The notes beneath the pieces are model-generated. The model did no database searches, had not been told where the DNA came from, and saw only the letters and a list, made by a program, of their open reading frames with translations. The translations under genes were made by a program, and so were the position numbers. From Ailurus styani (lineage: Eukaryota; Chordata; Mammalia; Carnivora; Ailuridae), in assembly GCA_002007465.1 (NCBI GenBank), contig LNAC01000780.1, positions 186,001-250,000 on the forward strand: 64,000 nucleotides of DNA. The letters run 5' to 3'. Of the stretch, positions 36,398 through 48,654 are shown one piece after another (position 1 is the stretch's first letter; every line of letters starts with the position of its first letter).

Positions 36398-36575
36398 CAG
36401 GGCTTCCAAAAATGTGATTTCCATAGGAATCACCTAAGCAACTTGTTTAAATGCATCTTCTGATTCAATAGGTCTGGAGTGGGGCCAGGGGGTTTACATT
36501 TTTAGCAAGGGCTTAGGTGATGCTGCTTCTGCTAATCTGCAGACCATAATCTGAGCAGCAAGAAGCATTGGTGAT
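36398..36575 (+). repeat. MER5A, nearly complete
   Basis: AGGGCTTCCAAAAATGTG, AGGAATCACCTAAGCAACTTGTTTAAA, GATTCAATAGGTCTGGAGTGGGGCC, TTTACATTTTTAGCAAGGGCTTAGGTGATGCTGCT, and ATAATCTGAGCAGCAAG match the non-autonomous hAT-Charlie family MER5A from end to end. Confidence 0.85.
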
Positions 36576-37369
36576 TTGGTCAAACAAATCAACATAGTAA
36601 GGTCGATTTCTTCTCCTTTGTTCTCCGTGGTTTTATTGTAAAGAAGTATTATACTTCCAAATGAAGTTCAAGAATAACATAATCACTTCCCAACCCTTAG
36701 GGTAAGAGTTTTCTAAAATTTCAAGTTTCCAGAAATGATAGGGGAGTTTAAGAACTTAAAGTAGGGTGCAGGAAGAAAGATGGAAGTTCACCACAGGAAA
36801 ATATTTACCCTTATAATTTTTATTACATTCATAACAAAGAAAAAAGGACTAGCAGTGTAAATAGAAAGAAAATAAATTGCTTCCACATATCTTAATTAGT
36901 AATAATGACCTCTATAAAATAAGTTCCACTTTATCTCAAGATGACTTCATGTGATATTGATAATGTTTGAAAATAGGTGGGATAGCGTTGGTGTTCCTAA
37001 AGAAGAAAGATGGAGAGAGGGAATTTTTTAGGAAAAAAAAAGTCGTGGGAACTCTCTTTCCCCCCATTTCATGAACCTACAAGCTCTTTGAGACCCCAAT
37101 CCCTCCCCATCCCTCTGAATGAAAGGCAAAGCCCCTCTTTTTTAAGGCCCCTCTTTGTTAGTTCTATCAAACTGCTCCAGGTCGGGGTATGATTTCCTAA
37201 GACTTTGCTTACGAACTTTCATAAAGTATAGTCTCTGAGCACCAGGCCATAATGCATTGATTTTCACTGAAAACTTTGCTTCCTTGTGGTGTGTTCTATA
37301 CCAGACAGCCTGCTAAGCAAAAAGAAGCTCTGTGAGATAATGCAGCTACAAGCCCATGTTCTGTGCCCA
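36576..37369. other. Unassigned unique DNA
   Basis: AT-rich, no gene or confident repeat. Confidence 0.45.
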
Positions 37370-38480
37370 TCCTGTCTCTGGTGTGAGCACTGTCCAGTTC
37401 TGGACATTTAAAATTGCCATCACTGAGAATTACCTTCTGCTTTCAGTTGGTCATTATTTCTTCAATTATTTTCTGCCCTGTTGTATCCTTCTTCTCTCCT
37501 TCCAGAGCCGAACAGGATAAGATATCTGATATTGGCCCAAAAGTACCTGAGTCTTTGATATTTTTGTTTAATCATTTTGGTTCTCTGTTCCTCAGATTGA
37601 ATAATTTTTAATGATTTATCTTGATATTCACAGGGTCATTCTTTTATCACCCCCATTCTAGCTGTGAAGCTGCTACTGAATTTCCAATTCAGATACTGCA
37701 TTTTTTGGTTCTAGAAATCACATTTGGTTTTTTTTATATGGTTTATATTTCTTTGATTCAATGTGAATATGTTTTCCTTTACATCACTGAGCATAGCTTA
37801 ACAGTTATTTTAAAATCTTTTTCTGTGGATTCCATCTGGGTCATCTCACAGTTGGATTCTGCTGAATGTTTTTTTCTCTCTCTTGAGACTGGTTTACATT
37901 TTGTTTCTTTGGAATTATGGGTCATATCCTAGACATTGGGAATGTTTTGGGTGGAAACTTTGGATTCTGGTGAGTGTCTCAAAAAATGTGTTTTTGTTTG
38001 TTCATTTTAGCAGGCAAATTAATTTGCATGGACTCAAACTGCAAGCATTTCTTCAGGAGCAGCTCAAATCTCATTTCAGTTCTTTCTCCTTAATGGAGCT
38101 GCTTGCAATCTGCCCCAACAACCAGGGTCATGACTCAGCTGGAGAGAGGGACAGAATAAGCATGAAATTTGGCCCCCCTCTCTATGCATCTCTCTCTCTC
38201 TATTTCCTTTTTTCCCTCCTCACTTTCCAGCCACTGTGTCTAATTCCTATCCCCAGAAAGACTCCTGGGGTTTCAGTTATCCCTTGCTGCAGATAGCTTT
38301 CATGCTGAAAGCTGCACAAATGGGAAAATCACCCTATGAAGTTCCTTCCTTCCAAGTATCCAGAAACTTCCTGTTTTTGCTCATCCTCAAGTGCCCTCAG
38401 GTAGTTGACTTTTTTATTTCTTCTTTTTTTTTTTGTATTTTGTCCAGATCAATAGTAGGATTTTTCTTCGAGAGATTACT
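37370..38480 (-). repeat. Possible old L1/HAL1 5' region, antisense
   Basis: TTTTAAAATCTTTTTCTGTGGATTCCATCTGGGTCATCTC near 37807 and ATTATGGGTCATATCCTAGACATTGGGAATG near 37912 resemble a recurring old-LINE antisense stretch (the 'CTAATTCCATCATCTGGGTCATTT...GCCAGACATTGTGAAT' region). T-rich composition produces several plus-strand frames (up to 137 codons at 37883-38296) with hydrophobic, low-complexity products that I regard as spurious. Confidence 0.45.
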
Positions 38481-40594
38481 CTGCCATATCTGAAGAAGAA
38501 CCTCATTTATGATATATTTAGATTTATTTGCTCTACAAATTTATCATTAGTAATACAGGATGTTGGTATTTTCAAAATAATACATAAAATGTTTACCTTT
38601 GGCTTCTTGGCTGGGTACAGATATTGCAAGGTGGACATCTGGCAACTCTTGGGATGCCGTTGCATAGATAAGGCAGATAAACAGCATAAGCATGCCCAGC
38701 CTGTTGATCTCAACTCTAGAGGAAGTGATTGCTAAAAGTGAAGTCAGTAAATAGTGAGGTTCTAACTACTGTGGGAAAACTTATAAGAAAGTGATAAGCT
38801 CAGGCAAAACCTGTCTCAAACTGAATCAACTGTAAGAAGTAACTTGGAAATGGGGTGACTATATAATTTATCTTCTAAACCAAGTTATATTTGTGAGTAA
38901 AAGGAACACTAGTAATAGTTACCTGGGACATTGGTCATTCACAGGCAAGATCTAGTACATGCCAGTGTATGTGGTCACTAACTCTGAAGAGACCATCTTA
39001 GAAGGAGATAAAATCTCAGCATCAATCCCTTTCCTAACATTTCTCATTGACATCCTTCTGTCAGAAATGGGAAGCAGTCCAATAATAAGGATCAGATAAA
39101 GGGATGGCCTTCTGACCTGACCTATTTCACACATCTTCTTCATGAATTGAGAAAAGAGGACTAGGAAATCCATAGAGGACAATAACTTTATTTTAAATGA
39201 GTCTTCGGGCTTAAGAATCACATCTAAATTAGATCTCCAGCTCTGATTATTTACATGCAGAATTGACTAGAAGCAAATAGGCCAGAATTGAGATAAATTG
39301 TGAGAGATTATTCTGTCTGAATCATGAGGATGGCCAACAAAAAATTATGCTGTTTTTTTTTACCTCCAATGAAACACTTGAGTCCCCAGACCTATACAAG
39401 GTTATGATTTCATGCAGTTTGTGATTTAGTTTCATTTATTTGTTTGACAGTTTTATATTCAGAGTTTTGATCAAACATAATGATTATTCTGGGCTAAATC
39501 CAATTAGTTAGAAGGGAGGTTTTGTTTTATAACCCAAGATAAGCCATTAGGACAATTTAAATCTGGTCACACATATTAGCCCTTCTATTCCTTAAAGTTC
39601 CATTTCTTTTCTCAACTGCTTGCACTTTTGAGGGTAATAGGAAAAATGCGATAATTAATTTACATTAAAATTTATGACTTTGTTTTACTAGCTGACCTAT
39701 GAGAGGTTTTTTTTTCTTTTATAATGTATGTAATTTCCAATAAGGAATAAAATCACTTAACATTTTCTTTGTCAATATAATATAATTAATATAACTAATA
39801 TAATATGTAAGGAACACTTTCAGAAATCCAGAAAATAAGCAAACAATCACATGTAATATTCATCTCCTTGGCATTTTGAGTGAAATTCTTTGGTACATGT
39901 AGAAGTGTAGAGACTGGTCACATTGTAAAAATAGCTTCCCTAACAGATATCCCTATACTGTGAGCTTCACAAATAAGGCACAAGGCAAGTTAGTGGACAG
40001 TCCTGCAAAATTTGCATAAAATTTGAAGTGAATCAATGTATTCCACTCCACATGATCATTTTTTCTTCATTTACCCAAGAGAACATGTGAATAAGAACAG
40101 GAGGAAGGGCTACCATTCTACCAAATGGTCTTTGTCAAAGATTACCTGGACATAAAAAATTCCCCCAGTTTTTTCTCATCTTGAATATTGATTTTATATA
40201 CTTGCTGTATCAGGAAGGCAGAACATAGATAAGGCTCCTCTTTTTTATTTTAAAAACAAACTGAGCAACACAGGAAAAGCAAAGAACTACATCTGAGCTG
40301 CAGAATCAGCCAATGTATTTTCTTCTGAGAAGTTAGTATTAATTTTTCTTTACATTTAGTCCAAATTTCATTTAATTAAGTTGTTATTATGTAGGAACAG
40401 ATGAAATTTCCTATTAATGCAAGAATACGGTATTACCATCCTAAAAAAGAAGAAAACATTTTAATTTCCCCCAGGGGAGACATATTGGAGACCATAAACA
40501 CAGAACACCTAGTAATTTAAACAGAATTCTAAATGACTAATTGACAATAGCAATGGAAGGCAACACACTGCCAAACAGAAGTCTTTTAGTTTCT
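38481..40594. other. Unassigned AT-rich unique DNA
   Basis: About 2.1 kb with no confident repeat or gene. A TTTCATTTATTTGTTTGACAG stretch at about 39432 resembles a SINE tail but has no flanking repeat. 39775-39808 is an AT-only imperfect repeat. Confidence 0.45.
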
Positions 40595-40612
40595 CTTTTC
40601 CATAAAATTCTT

Positions 40613-40814
40613 TTTTTTTTAAAAGATTTTATTTATTTATTTGACACAGAGAGAAAGATTACAAGTAGGCAGAGAGGCAGGCAGAGAGACAGGGAGAGGA
40701 GGAAGCAGGCTCCCTGCCGAGCAGAGAGCCCGATGCGGGCCTCGATCCCAGGACGCTGAGATCATGACCTGAGCCGAAAGCAGAGGCTTTAACCCACTGA
40801 GCCACCCAGGCGCC
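40613..40814 (-). mobile_element. Young CanSINE with 18-bp TSD
   Basis: Antisense copy with GATTACAAGTAGGCAGAGAG and a full head complement GCCACCCAGGCGCC. Perfect 18-bp TSD CTTTTCCATAAAATTCTT at 40595-40612 and 40815-40832. Confidence 0.97.
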
Positions 40815-41029
40815 CTTTTCCATAAAATTCTTATGCAATTCTTTACCTTCATGGGTCCTATAGCCACTATTTATCTTTTAATACAAGTAGATTTAGAATT
40901 GAGCTAAGGTTTAAGGTCTTTAAATATAGATATTTATAAAAAGCCTAACTTATAAAAGATAATTGGGAAAGTCAAGATATATAGCCAGATTAGCATTAAG
41001 AAAAATCAGACTTTTAAACTTGACCTCAA

Positions 41030-42059
41030 TTTTTTTCATTCATTTCATAGGTAGAATTTAGTGATTCATCAGTTGCATATAACAGCCAATGCTCATTCCA
41101 TCAAGTGTCTTCCTTAATGTCCTTCATCCAGGCACCCCCTTCCCCAAACCCTCTCCCCTCTAGCAACCCTCAGTTTGTTTCCTAGAATTTGGAGTATCTT
41201 GTGGTCTGCCTCCCTCTTAATTTTCATATTTTATTTTTCCTTCCCTTCCCCTATGTTCATCTGTTTTGTTTCTTAAGTTCCACATATGAGTGAAATCATA
41301 CAGTATTTGTCTTTCTCTGGGTGACTTATTTCACTTAGCATAATACCCTCTATTTCCATCCACATCGCTGCAAATGGCAAGATTTCATTCTTTTTGATGG
41401 CTAAGTAATATTCCATTGTGTCAATATGTGTGTGTGCATATGTGTGCCTACCACATCTTTATCCATTCATCTCTTGATGGACATCCAGGTTATTTCCATA
41501 GTTTGGCTATTGTGAACATTGCTGCTATAAACATTGGGGTGCAGGTGCCCCTTCAAATCACCGTGTTTGTATTCTTTTTTTTTAAGATTTTATTTATTTA
41601 TTTATTTGACAGCAAGAGAGCAGGATAGCACAGATAGGGGGGACAGCAGAAGGAGAGGGAGAAGCAGACTCTCTGCTGACCAGGTAGCTTGATGTGGGAC
41701 TCAATCCCAGGACTCTGGGATCATGACCTGAGCTGAAGGCCATCGCTTAAATGACTGAGCCACCCAAGCGCCCCTGTTTGTATTCCTTGGATAAATACCT
41801 AGCAGTGCAATTGCTGGGTTGTAAGGTAGCTCTATTTTCAATTTTTTGAGGAACCTTCATCCTGGTTTCCAGAGTGGCTGCACCAGCTTGCATTCCCACC
41901 AACACTGTAGGAGGGTTCCATTTCTCCGCATCCTTGCCAACACCTGTCGTTTCCTGACTTGTTAATTTTAGCCATTCTGACAGGTGTAAGATAGTATCTC
42001 ACTGTAGTTTTGTATTTCCCTGATGCCAAATGATGTTAAGCATTTTTTTCATGTGTCTG
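41030..42059 (-). mobile_element. Carnivore L1 3' end, 5'-truncated
   Basis: Antisense young-type L1: GATTCATCAGTTGCATATAACAG, TTCCACATATGAGTGAAATCATA, CTATTTCCATCCACATCG, ATCCATTCATCTCTTGATGGACATCC, TTGCTGGGTTGTAAGGTAGCTC, GGTGTAAGATAGTATCTCAC. About 830 bp of L1 once the SINE at 41575 is removed. TSD TTGACCTCAA at 41020-41029 and 42060-42069. Confidence 0.9.
41575..41774 (-). mobile_element. CanSINE nested in L1
   Basis: Antisense SINE, older type (AGCACAGATAGGGGGGACAGCAGAAGG body), head complement GCCACCCAAGCGCCCC. Perfect 11-bp TSD TGTTTGTATTC at 41564-41574 and 41775-41785. The L1 text is continuous once the SINE and one TSD copy are removed. Confidence 0.95.
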
Positions 42060-42309
42060 TTGACCTCAAATTTTTGTAATTACATATTTTTACAATACTG
42101 TCCCGATTCCACAAGAATGTAGTCACAAAAATATTCAGTGTACGTTATTAACATGTTAGGATTCAATTTCATATGTAGATTGTCTTTAGGTAGAGGCCAC
42201 TGCCTTATATGTAATTTTTAAACCAGTTTTAGCTTATGCCCAAAATTTTGCTCCTGACTCTGAGTTCTAGACTTGCGTATCTATGTGAATACGCTGCATC
42301 TCTGTGTGA

Positions 42310-42610
42310 AGGTCTAGCAGGAATTTCAAATTCAACTTGCCAAAAATAAAACTCTTGATTACCCTCACCCTAACCTTAAAAATACTCCATTCCCACTATG
42401 TTCCACAATGGTAATATTCAGCTAATCCTCTTGGCTCTAACTTTCCAAATATACTCTGCTCTACACCGCTCCCATTTTATGCCACGCCACCATCATCACT
42501 TAGCTGACCTAGAACAATTGCCTCATAACTGTTGTTGATGTTTTGATTCTTATGTCCCTATAGTCAACTTTCCTTACAGTAATCAAAGTAAACATTTTAA
42601 GCTCTGACAT
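42310..42610 (-). repeat. L2 LINE 3' fragment, antisense
   Basis: GGAATTTCAAATTCAACTTGCCAAAAATAAAACTCTTGATTACCCTC corresponds to the L2 antisense stretch 'ATCTCAAACTCAACATGTCCAAAACAGAACTCTTGAT'. The right half is decayed. Confidence 0.6.
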
Positions 42611-43689
42611 AGGCAGAAAAAACATCCAGCATCCTTAACCATGACCATTTGAGTCTGTTTGTGGAATAAAGTTTTTGTGGCCACTTTACTGACAGAGATG
42701 GACCTCCAACCAAAATTTGGCTCCTAGACACTGAGATTGATGGCACCACACACGCACACCACACAAAAATATTTATAGCCCTTATAATGAAGCTTTCTGG
42801 GAAGAGGAGAGCAGGCTTCTGCATCTGTTCCAAAAATGTCTTGAGAGAGAAAAGAAAGGAAACTAGTGGGGTTTTACAGGGGTTAAGTTTGGGCTGGGCT
42901 GAAGGTTCACACGTGTTGTCAGCAGCTTCTGAGGTTTGAACCTCCTAATCAGAGATACCGCATATTCTATTCTCTCTGTCTAGAACACTCCCACATTTGA
43001 GAATGCATTTGGTAGGTTTTTCCAGACATCTGAAATGATGGAAGGATGCAAGGGGTGGAAGGTATTTCCATACTTAATGAGATGAATAACAGCAAAAGAA
43101 AACCAGACGATTTAAGCAGATTGTAAGAAAGTAGTGAAGTCATTGATTGGAGGTCTTTATGAGGATGACATAGAGGGTATTTGAGTACAGATGGAAGAAA
43201 AGGAATGCAATCTCCAGGAAGAGGCTATTGAAAAGAGTGGCTGAAATACATTGAGAAATTGTGATAAAGGTGAGGGGGACCAAGGTTCAAAGACACTTAA
43301 ACCAGATCATTAGATAGTTCATATTTCTGGATGACGTAGCCACTGACAATAAAGGCAGAAGTTAGGGTAGAGGGAAATAGTGCAGACAAGACACTAAAGT
43401 TCCATATTTGGGGAGAAAATTGATCAGAGCTTGGTCATCAAATAGAGAGGAAGAGAATACTGTAGACAGAAGGTTTGTGCTTCAATCAAGATGCTATTGC
43501 CACCAGAAGTCTCTAAATTATGTTTCAGAGACTATTGATGAAATTAATTTAAAAAATCAGCAAGGATTATGGGCATATTCCTGGGAAAAATACACAAATT
43601 TTTAAGACAAGTTTTTGTAAGTTGTAACATGTATTACCACCACATTGCAGACGTGTAACCCATTATTGTCAGGGTTCACTTTCTTGGAG
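42611..43689. other. Unassigned unique DNA
   Basis: Purine-rich 43020-43460 with no repeat or coding signal recognised. Confidence 0.45.
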
Positions 43690-43860
43690 AAGAGAACAGT
43701 AGCATCAATTAATAATAAAGGGACAAAGACCCAAAGATGAAGAGATCTGGAAAAGGTCACACAGATAGCACAGGCTCAAGAGGGAAACCATCACCTCCTG
43801 CTTCCAAGTTTCCCTGACAGCTATGCTGTCCTCCTCCTGTCCACAACTACTAGCCCATTC
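43690..43860 (-). repeat. MIR SINE, antisense
   Basis: ACAAAGACCCAAAGATGAAGAGATCTGGAAAAGGTCACACAGATAGC is the reverse complement of the MIR B-box to core region, then GAGGGAAACCATCACCTCCTGCTTCC. Diverged. Confidence 0.6.
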
Positions 43861-43939
43861 TAGCCCACCAACTTTGAGTCATATAAACAGGAACAAAAGT
43901 CTCAGTTCTGCCTACCTTTTATTTGTTATGAAAATATCA

Positions 43940-44400
43940 TTCCTATAAAAGGCTTGTTCCTAAATTATAATAATAAAATAATATATGTCCTTCACTAAAC
44001 CTAAGAAATGGAACATGTCAGTCTCTTTGAAACCCACTGTTTCTCCTTCCCATTTGCATGCCATTCCCTCCCTTGCTGAGGTAACTATGCCCTGAACTTC
44101 TTAAAATTAATCTAGTGCATATTTATATAGTTAATCACATTGGGAAGTTTCCCTAAATAATATGTTATTTCCTATCCCTTATTTTCAGTCTTTATGTATG
44201 AAACCATTCTATGTACCTCATCTAAGAAAAGGTCTTTTATTTCACTCAATGTGACATTTGAGATCCATCCATATTGGTACATATTTGCTTTGGTTCATTC
44301 ACTTCCACTGTTGCAAAAATGAAAATGTATTCCATTTGCATATATGCACATATTTTTGACTGCTGATGAATGTATCTGTATTGTGTAATGTTTTTATTAT
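43940..44400 (-). repeat. Old L1M 3' fragment, antisense
   Basis: TTTTATTTCACTCAATGTGACATTTGAGATCCATCCATATTGG near 44237 and ATATATGCACATATTTTTGACTGCTGATGAATG near 44340 match antisense L1M 3'UTR order. Confidence 0.55.
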
Positions 44401-44689
44401 CATAAAAAGAATACTTACATATATAGAGAGAGACAAAGGCAGAAATAAATATATATATGTACTACGAAGCAAATGTACAATAATGTCTTTGTATCATGAA
44501 AATTCTGGTTATCTGTCACTAAAATTTCATGTTGACTTACGTACACTTTTGAACTGTCATGAAAATTTTACTTATAAAAAAAGCAGCCATCTCACAAGTT
44601 TGTCATAGGAAATGAATAACGCACAGGCAATAGCAGAGTAGCTGGTGTTTAGAAACCCACAATTAATATTCCGCACCCTAACGCATTTC

Positions 44690-44780
44690 CTCTTGTTAAC
44701 ATTTGAATTTCTTATACGTAACCAAATCCTGGCACAGAGCAGATATTCGGTGAAGCTACAGAATTGAATAAAATAATATA
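44690..44780 (+). repeat. L2/MIR terminal fragment
   Basis: AATCCTGGCACAGAGCAGATATTCGGTGAAGCTACAGAATTGAATAAA resembles the common 'TGCCTGGCACATAGTAGGTGCTCAATAAATG' 3' end shared by L2 and MIR. Confidence 0.45.
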
Positions 44781-46419
44781 TCATCTATCTACAGGCATTT
44801 AATTATTGACCTTACTTCTCTTCCAACCCACACAGGTTATGAACCAGCCCGCATCCAAACAACAGGTTTGACTGTACCATGAAAGACTGCGATTATGGGC
44901 TGCTGAGCTCCAAAGGGAGAAATAAAAAGTTTACCATCATCCAAACATGATTTCCTTTAGTCAGCTCCTCAAAAGATACCCTTCAAACCTCTCAGGAAAG
45001 AAACTGTCCTAAAAAATCGGCAACATGATGGGAAAATTTACACATGGGTTTAATGCTTTAGCTCTCGGTTCAGGAGATCAGAATTTCAAATCCCAGGTAT
45101 CCCCCCTCGACATATAAATATGACTTTTCTATTCATTAGGGAACCCAAGGAGGGAAAAGGTGAACTCTAAATTGATTCTATTTAACGGGCTGCCACCTAA
45201 AAACTGAGTGAAAAAGTGAACTCCCACAAGTCAATATTGAATGAATGGAGAGCAGCAGCTGGTAAAAGATTACAAGTAATTTTCATGAGATTTACAGTAA
45301 GCTAGTGAACTACAGCATGACAGAGGCAGAAAGCGAAAGTAAATGAGGCTGTACGTCAGTGAAGATTTTGTTCTCAGCAGCTGTGAACTTTAAAATGATT
45401 AACAAGACGAGAAGTGTGGATTTCAGGGGCTCTTCAGAATAGTCTCCAGCAGACGGCCTATAAACAAGCAGAAGATGGAACGGTCCAAACCGGGTGGGCG
45501 TGAGGAGAAAGTTCAGAGTCAACATGCCCTAGAAAGATTAATTCAATTACCAGAGCGACGTATGACTTGAGTGAGGGCTTTGTCCCATACCCACATTTGT
45601 ACCCACCCCTTTCAGTCCTTGGCTGTCGTGCAAGCCAGGTCACTACAGTGGGTTTTTTCCGTTCTCCTGAGATAAGATTTCCCAATACTTAACTTGAGCT
45701 GCTCTCAGGTGGTAGGCTTTGCCTGAGGACAAGACTTTCTCCAAGCACATCCACTGGTTCTATTCCCCTTTTGCTCATCTGACTCCTGTGAAGCGGTTCT
45801 GGTATCATATTTGAGCTCCTCTTCTCCTCCACCACACTGCAGTTTCCTATTTTTTGTTCAGCACCCTAAATCTATAACCTATAGGCAGAAAGACCAGCCA
45901 ATCAATAGAACAGTCAGATCAAACAAGCTGGGTTATTGGTAGTGAATCAAAAGATTCTGCTCCTCCAAACCCCAAACAGTTCTCCTTAAAGTATTCTAAG
46001 ACAGGTTTGTCTGTGCTCTCACGGAGCTCTGACTAGCCCTGCACCTCGCCTCTGAGCTCCCGAGTGCCCCATTTCTACCTTCCGAAGTTCTAACTACCTC
46101 CAAGAACCATGCCCTGGCACAGGAATGAATTCAACTCATCTGTGGGTCCCTGAATCTCTTCCTCACACAGGGTCACTGCACCCAGGACCCGTCATCCTGA
46201 CTCACCAGGGCTGGGCGCAGCTGTTCCTCCAGACTTGAAATGGGGAGAGAAAAAAAAAAAAAAAACTCTTCAAATCTTTTCTCAATACTGTCTACTTCTA
46301 AAGATGTTTAGAGGATGATTGATGGGATCTACCCCATCAGTAAAGATCCAGAGACACCTCTACCTGCATCAGCTTCTGCATCATCACCAAAGGCACTGTC
46401 TTTCACTGCTTGAGGCCCC
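44781..46419. other. Repeat-poor unique DNA
   Basis: About 1.6 kb without a recognisable interspersed repeat, apart from an A-run at about 46251-46266. Open frames stay under 76 codons. The repeat-free, balanced composition (44830-45700) would suit conserved non-coding DNA, but this needs comparison. Confidence 0.4.
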
Positions 46420-46645
46420 TGGATCAATCTGTTCTATAGTCTAGCATTTTTAAATACATGATCTCTGGCCACCTCCATCATAATTAGCTGAGGGATTGTT
46501 AGGACACAGAGTCCCATGCCCCAGCCCACACAGACCGATTCAGACACTCTGGGGCTGGGCTTCACATGTCTGCACTGTTAACAAGATCTCCAGGGGGTTC
46601 TGATGCATGCTAAATGCAATTCGGAGCTGCTTCCCATACCCTTCA
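46420..46645 (+). repeat. MER5A-like element
   Basis: ATAATTAGCTGAGGGATTGTTAGGACACAGAGTCCCATGCCCCAG, CCGATTCAGACACTCTGGGGCTGGGC, CTGTTAACAAGATCTCCAGGGGGTTCTGATGCATG retain the MER5A order with moderate divergence. Confidence 0.75.
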
Positions 46646-47880
46646 GAAGGACCCACAGCAGAGTACCCTGAAGCAGAGGGTTATCACCAACAGATAACTT
46701 CAGTTCAGAAGGTTAGGGGATGATTATGCATGTTTTAGAGCCCAAGAGCATAGTAGAAAACAGTATGTCTTCAAAAGAAGCTTGAGAAATATGCTAAACT
46801 ATGATTACTGGGGTCCTACTTGGACTACAAATGGGGACATGTGCTACGAGCATCCAGATAATTCCAGACACTAACAGAGATGTGTGTGTAGTGAGGAGCC
46901 TCATAGAGGCTGAGCAGAAAGTCCTGTACAGCTGGACTGCTCCCCAGATGGACAGGATGCTATCTCTAAGGAGTTACCCTGTGCAACATGGAGGAGCATG
47001 TACATCCCTTTAAGAGCCAGGCTTGATTCCCAAATGTATACCAGTTGACACGCCCAGCCAGACAAATAAACTGGACTGGGTATGAAGTGGCTTCCCTAAC
47101 GTTTGATTCCTGCTTTGATTCAGAAATAATAAAGGTCTTCACGTACAATCAGACTGAGGTCCTTTGTGACAATTGCAGGGAAGCAGTGACTTCCTAGTTT
47201 TGCTGGAGAAATTATCTGTATTGACTTTACTCTTCTAAGACCACCGCTTGGTCTGTGCACACCCTGGGCAGACGTACACCTGACGTAGATGCTGACAGTG
47301 ATGTCTTGTGATAGCATCTAAGAGGCTCCAGATCTAACTGGGGATACTGGGGTCTATCCTAGAGAGAGCAGCTTTCATGGGACTTCAGGTAACTCTGGGA
47401 AAGAACATTTGCTGTGTGGACTGATCGACCAAGAGCTTGTTCCCAGGGTACCATTTGTAAGCCTGAAGCTGAGGGGTTTTCCCTCCTGGTAGGAGGAGCC
47501 AGTCTCCACAAACGGTTCTGTCACTGAGGGAATAAGACAATAGACAGTAAATACTCCTCCCCAAAGGGCTAGGCAAGTCAGGAAGGAGCCATAGAGAGCT
47601 TATTTCACTGTCAAAGTGGACAAAAAGGGAGCCTATGTGACTAAGTAATCTCTCTGGATGAAAGTGGCCCACAGAGAGATATTCAGTGCCATACAAGATG
47701 AGAAAGATAGACAATGGGAGTGAGAAATATCTGGGGGTTCCATGGTCTAGCTATAGAAAGCATTTCGGGGGCCTTGAAAACATCATATTGGGCATTTCAC
47801 ACATGGGGGTAGAATGAATGGCATTCCCTGCACTAGACAATGCCCACTAGGTGTTTGGTTAGAGAGTGCAGATAGCTTTC
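46646..47880. other. Unassigned block of balanced composition
   Basis: About 1.2 kb with no match to repeats I know. The longest frame is 109 codons (47385-47714, minus) without a recognisable domain. Candidates are an unrecognised old LTR or unique DNA. Confidence 0.35.
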
Positions 47881-47897
47881 AAAAAGCTCAGAATTTT

Positions 47898-48110
47898 GGG
47901 GCACCTGGGTGGCTCAGTGGGTTAAAGCCGCTGCCTTCGGCTCAGGTCATGATCCCAGGGTCCTGGGATCGAGGCCTGCGTCGGGCTCTCTGCTCAGCAG
48001 GGAGCCTGCTTCCTCCTCTCTCCTCTCTCTCTGCCTGCCTCTCTGCCTACTTGTAATCTCTCTCTCTGTGTCAAATGAATAAATAAAAATAAAAATAAAA
48101 CTTTAAAAAA
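47898..48110 (+). mobile_element. Young CanSINE with 17-bp TSD
   Basis: Sense copy: GGGGCACCTGGGTGGCTCAG head, GGCTCAGGTCATGATCCC B-box region, CTCTGCCTACTTGTAATCTC segment and A-rich tail. Perfect TSD AAAAAGCTCAGAATTTT at 47881-47897 and 48111-48127. Confidence 0.97.
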
Positions 48111-48127
48111 AAAAAGCTCAGAATTTT

Positions 48128-48530
48128 GAAAAATTGAAGAAAGGCTGTTGTCCATCTACATGGCAGTAATTTAGTACATGCAGCCGAATGTACAGAGCGG
48201 TGTAGAGAAGGGACAGTGGTGGAGAGACTGAGGGAAAGGCTGGAGGAAAACCAGAGGACGGTATCAGAACAAATGTACAGGATGGGCTAGAAATAAAGTT
48301 CACATGTGTGCGTTATATTACAATAAAGGGTTGTGAGTGTCAAAGGACCCACAAATTAGGTGTGGATTAAGGAAAAGAAAGAAAGACATGTCAATAATGG
48401 TTGCAAGCAATGTGAGCAACAGAGAATAACAGATTGGCAATGTCGTTTATTTACTCTTTTGTAAAACCAATACTTAACTAAGTTCCTAGTATATGCCAGG
48501 CAGAGAGCTTGGACCTGGGTATGTAGAAAA

Positions 48531-48533
<3 letters not shown>
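48128..48533. other. Unassigned unique DNA
   Basis: No gene or repeat recognised up to the dinucleotide repeat. Confidence 0.45.

Positions 48534-48581
<48 letters not shown>
48534..48581 (+). repeat. (TG)n microsatellite, 24 units
   Basis: An uninterrupted 48-base TG run, long enough to be polymorphic. The minus-strand 81-codon frame across it encodes a Thr-His run and is an artefact of the repeat. Confidence 0.98.
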
Positions 48582-48583
<2 letters not shown>

Positions 48584-48654
48584 TGAGCTGTTAATATTCA
48601 AACATTATTTAAGTTTTTTACTAATTACTAAATAGTTGTAATTCAAAAATTATT

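Noticed and set aside
37883..38296. 137-codon plus-strand frame with hydrophobic segments
   Set aside because: It lies in T-rich old LINE-like sequence; hydrophobicity follows from base composition.
39425..39456. Second CanSINE tail stub
   Set aside because: TTTCATTTATTTGTTTGACAG is tail-like but too short, and no flanking duplication was found.
48356..48601. Thr-His repeat peptide on the minus strand
   Set aside because: Translation of a pure (TG)n microsatellite.
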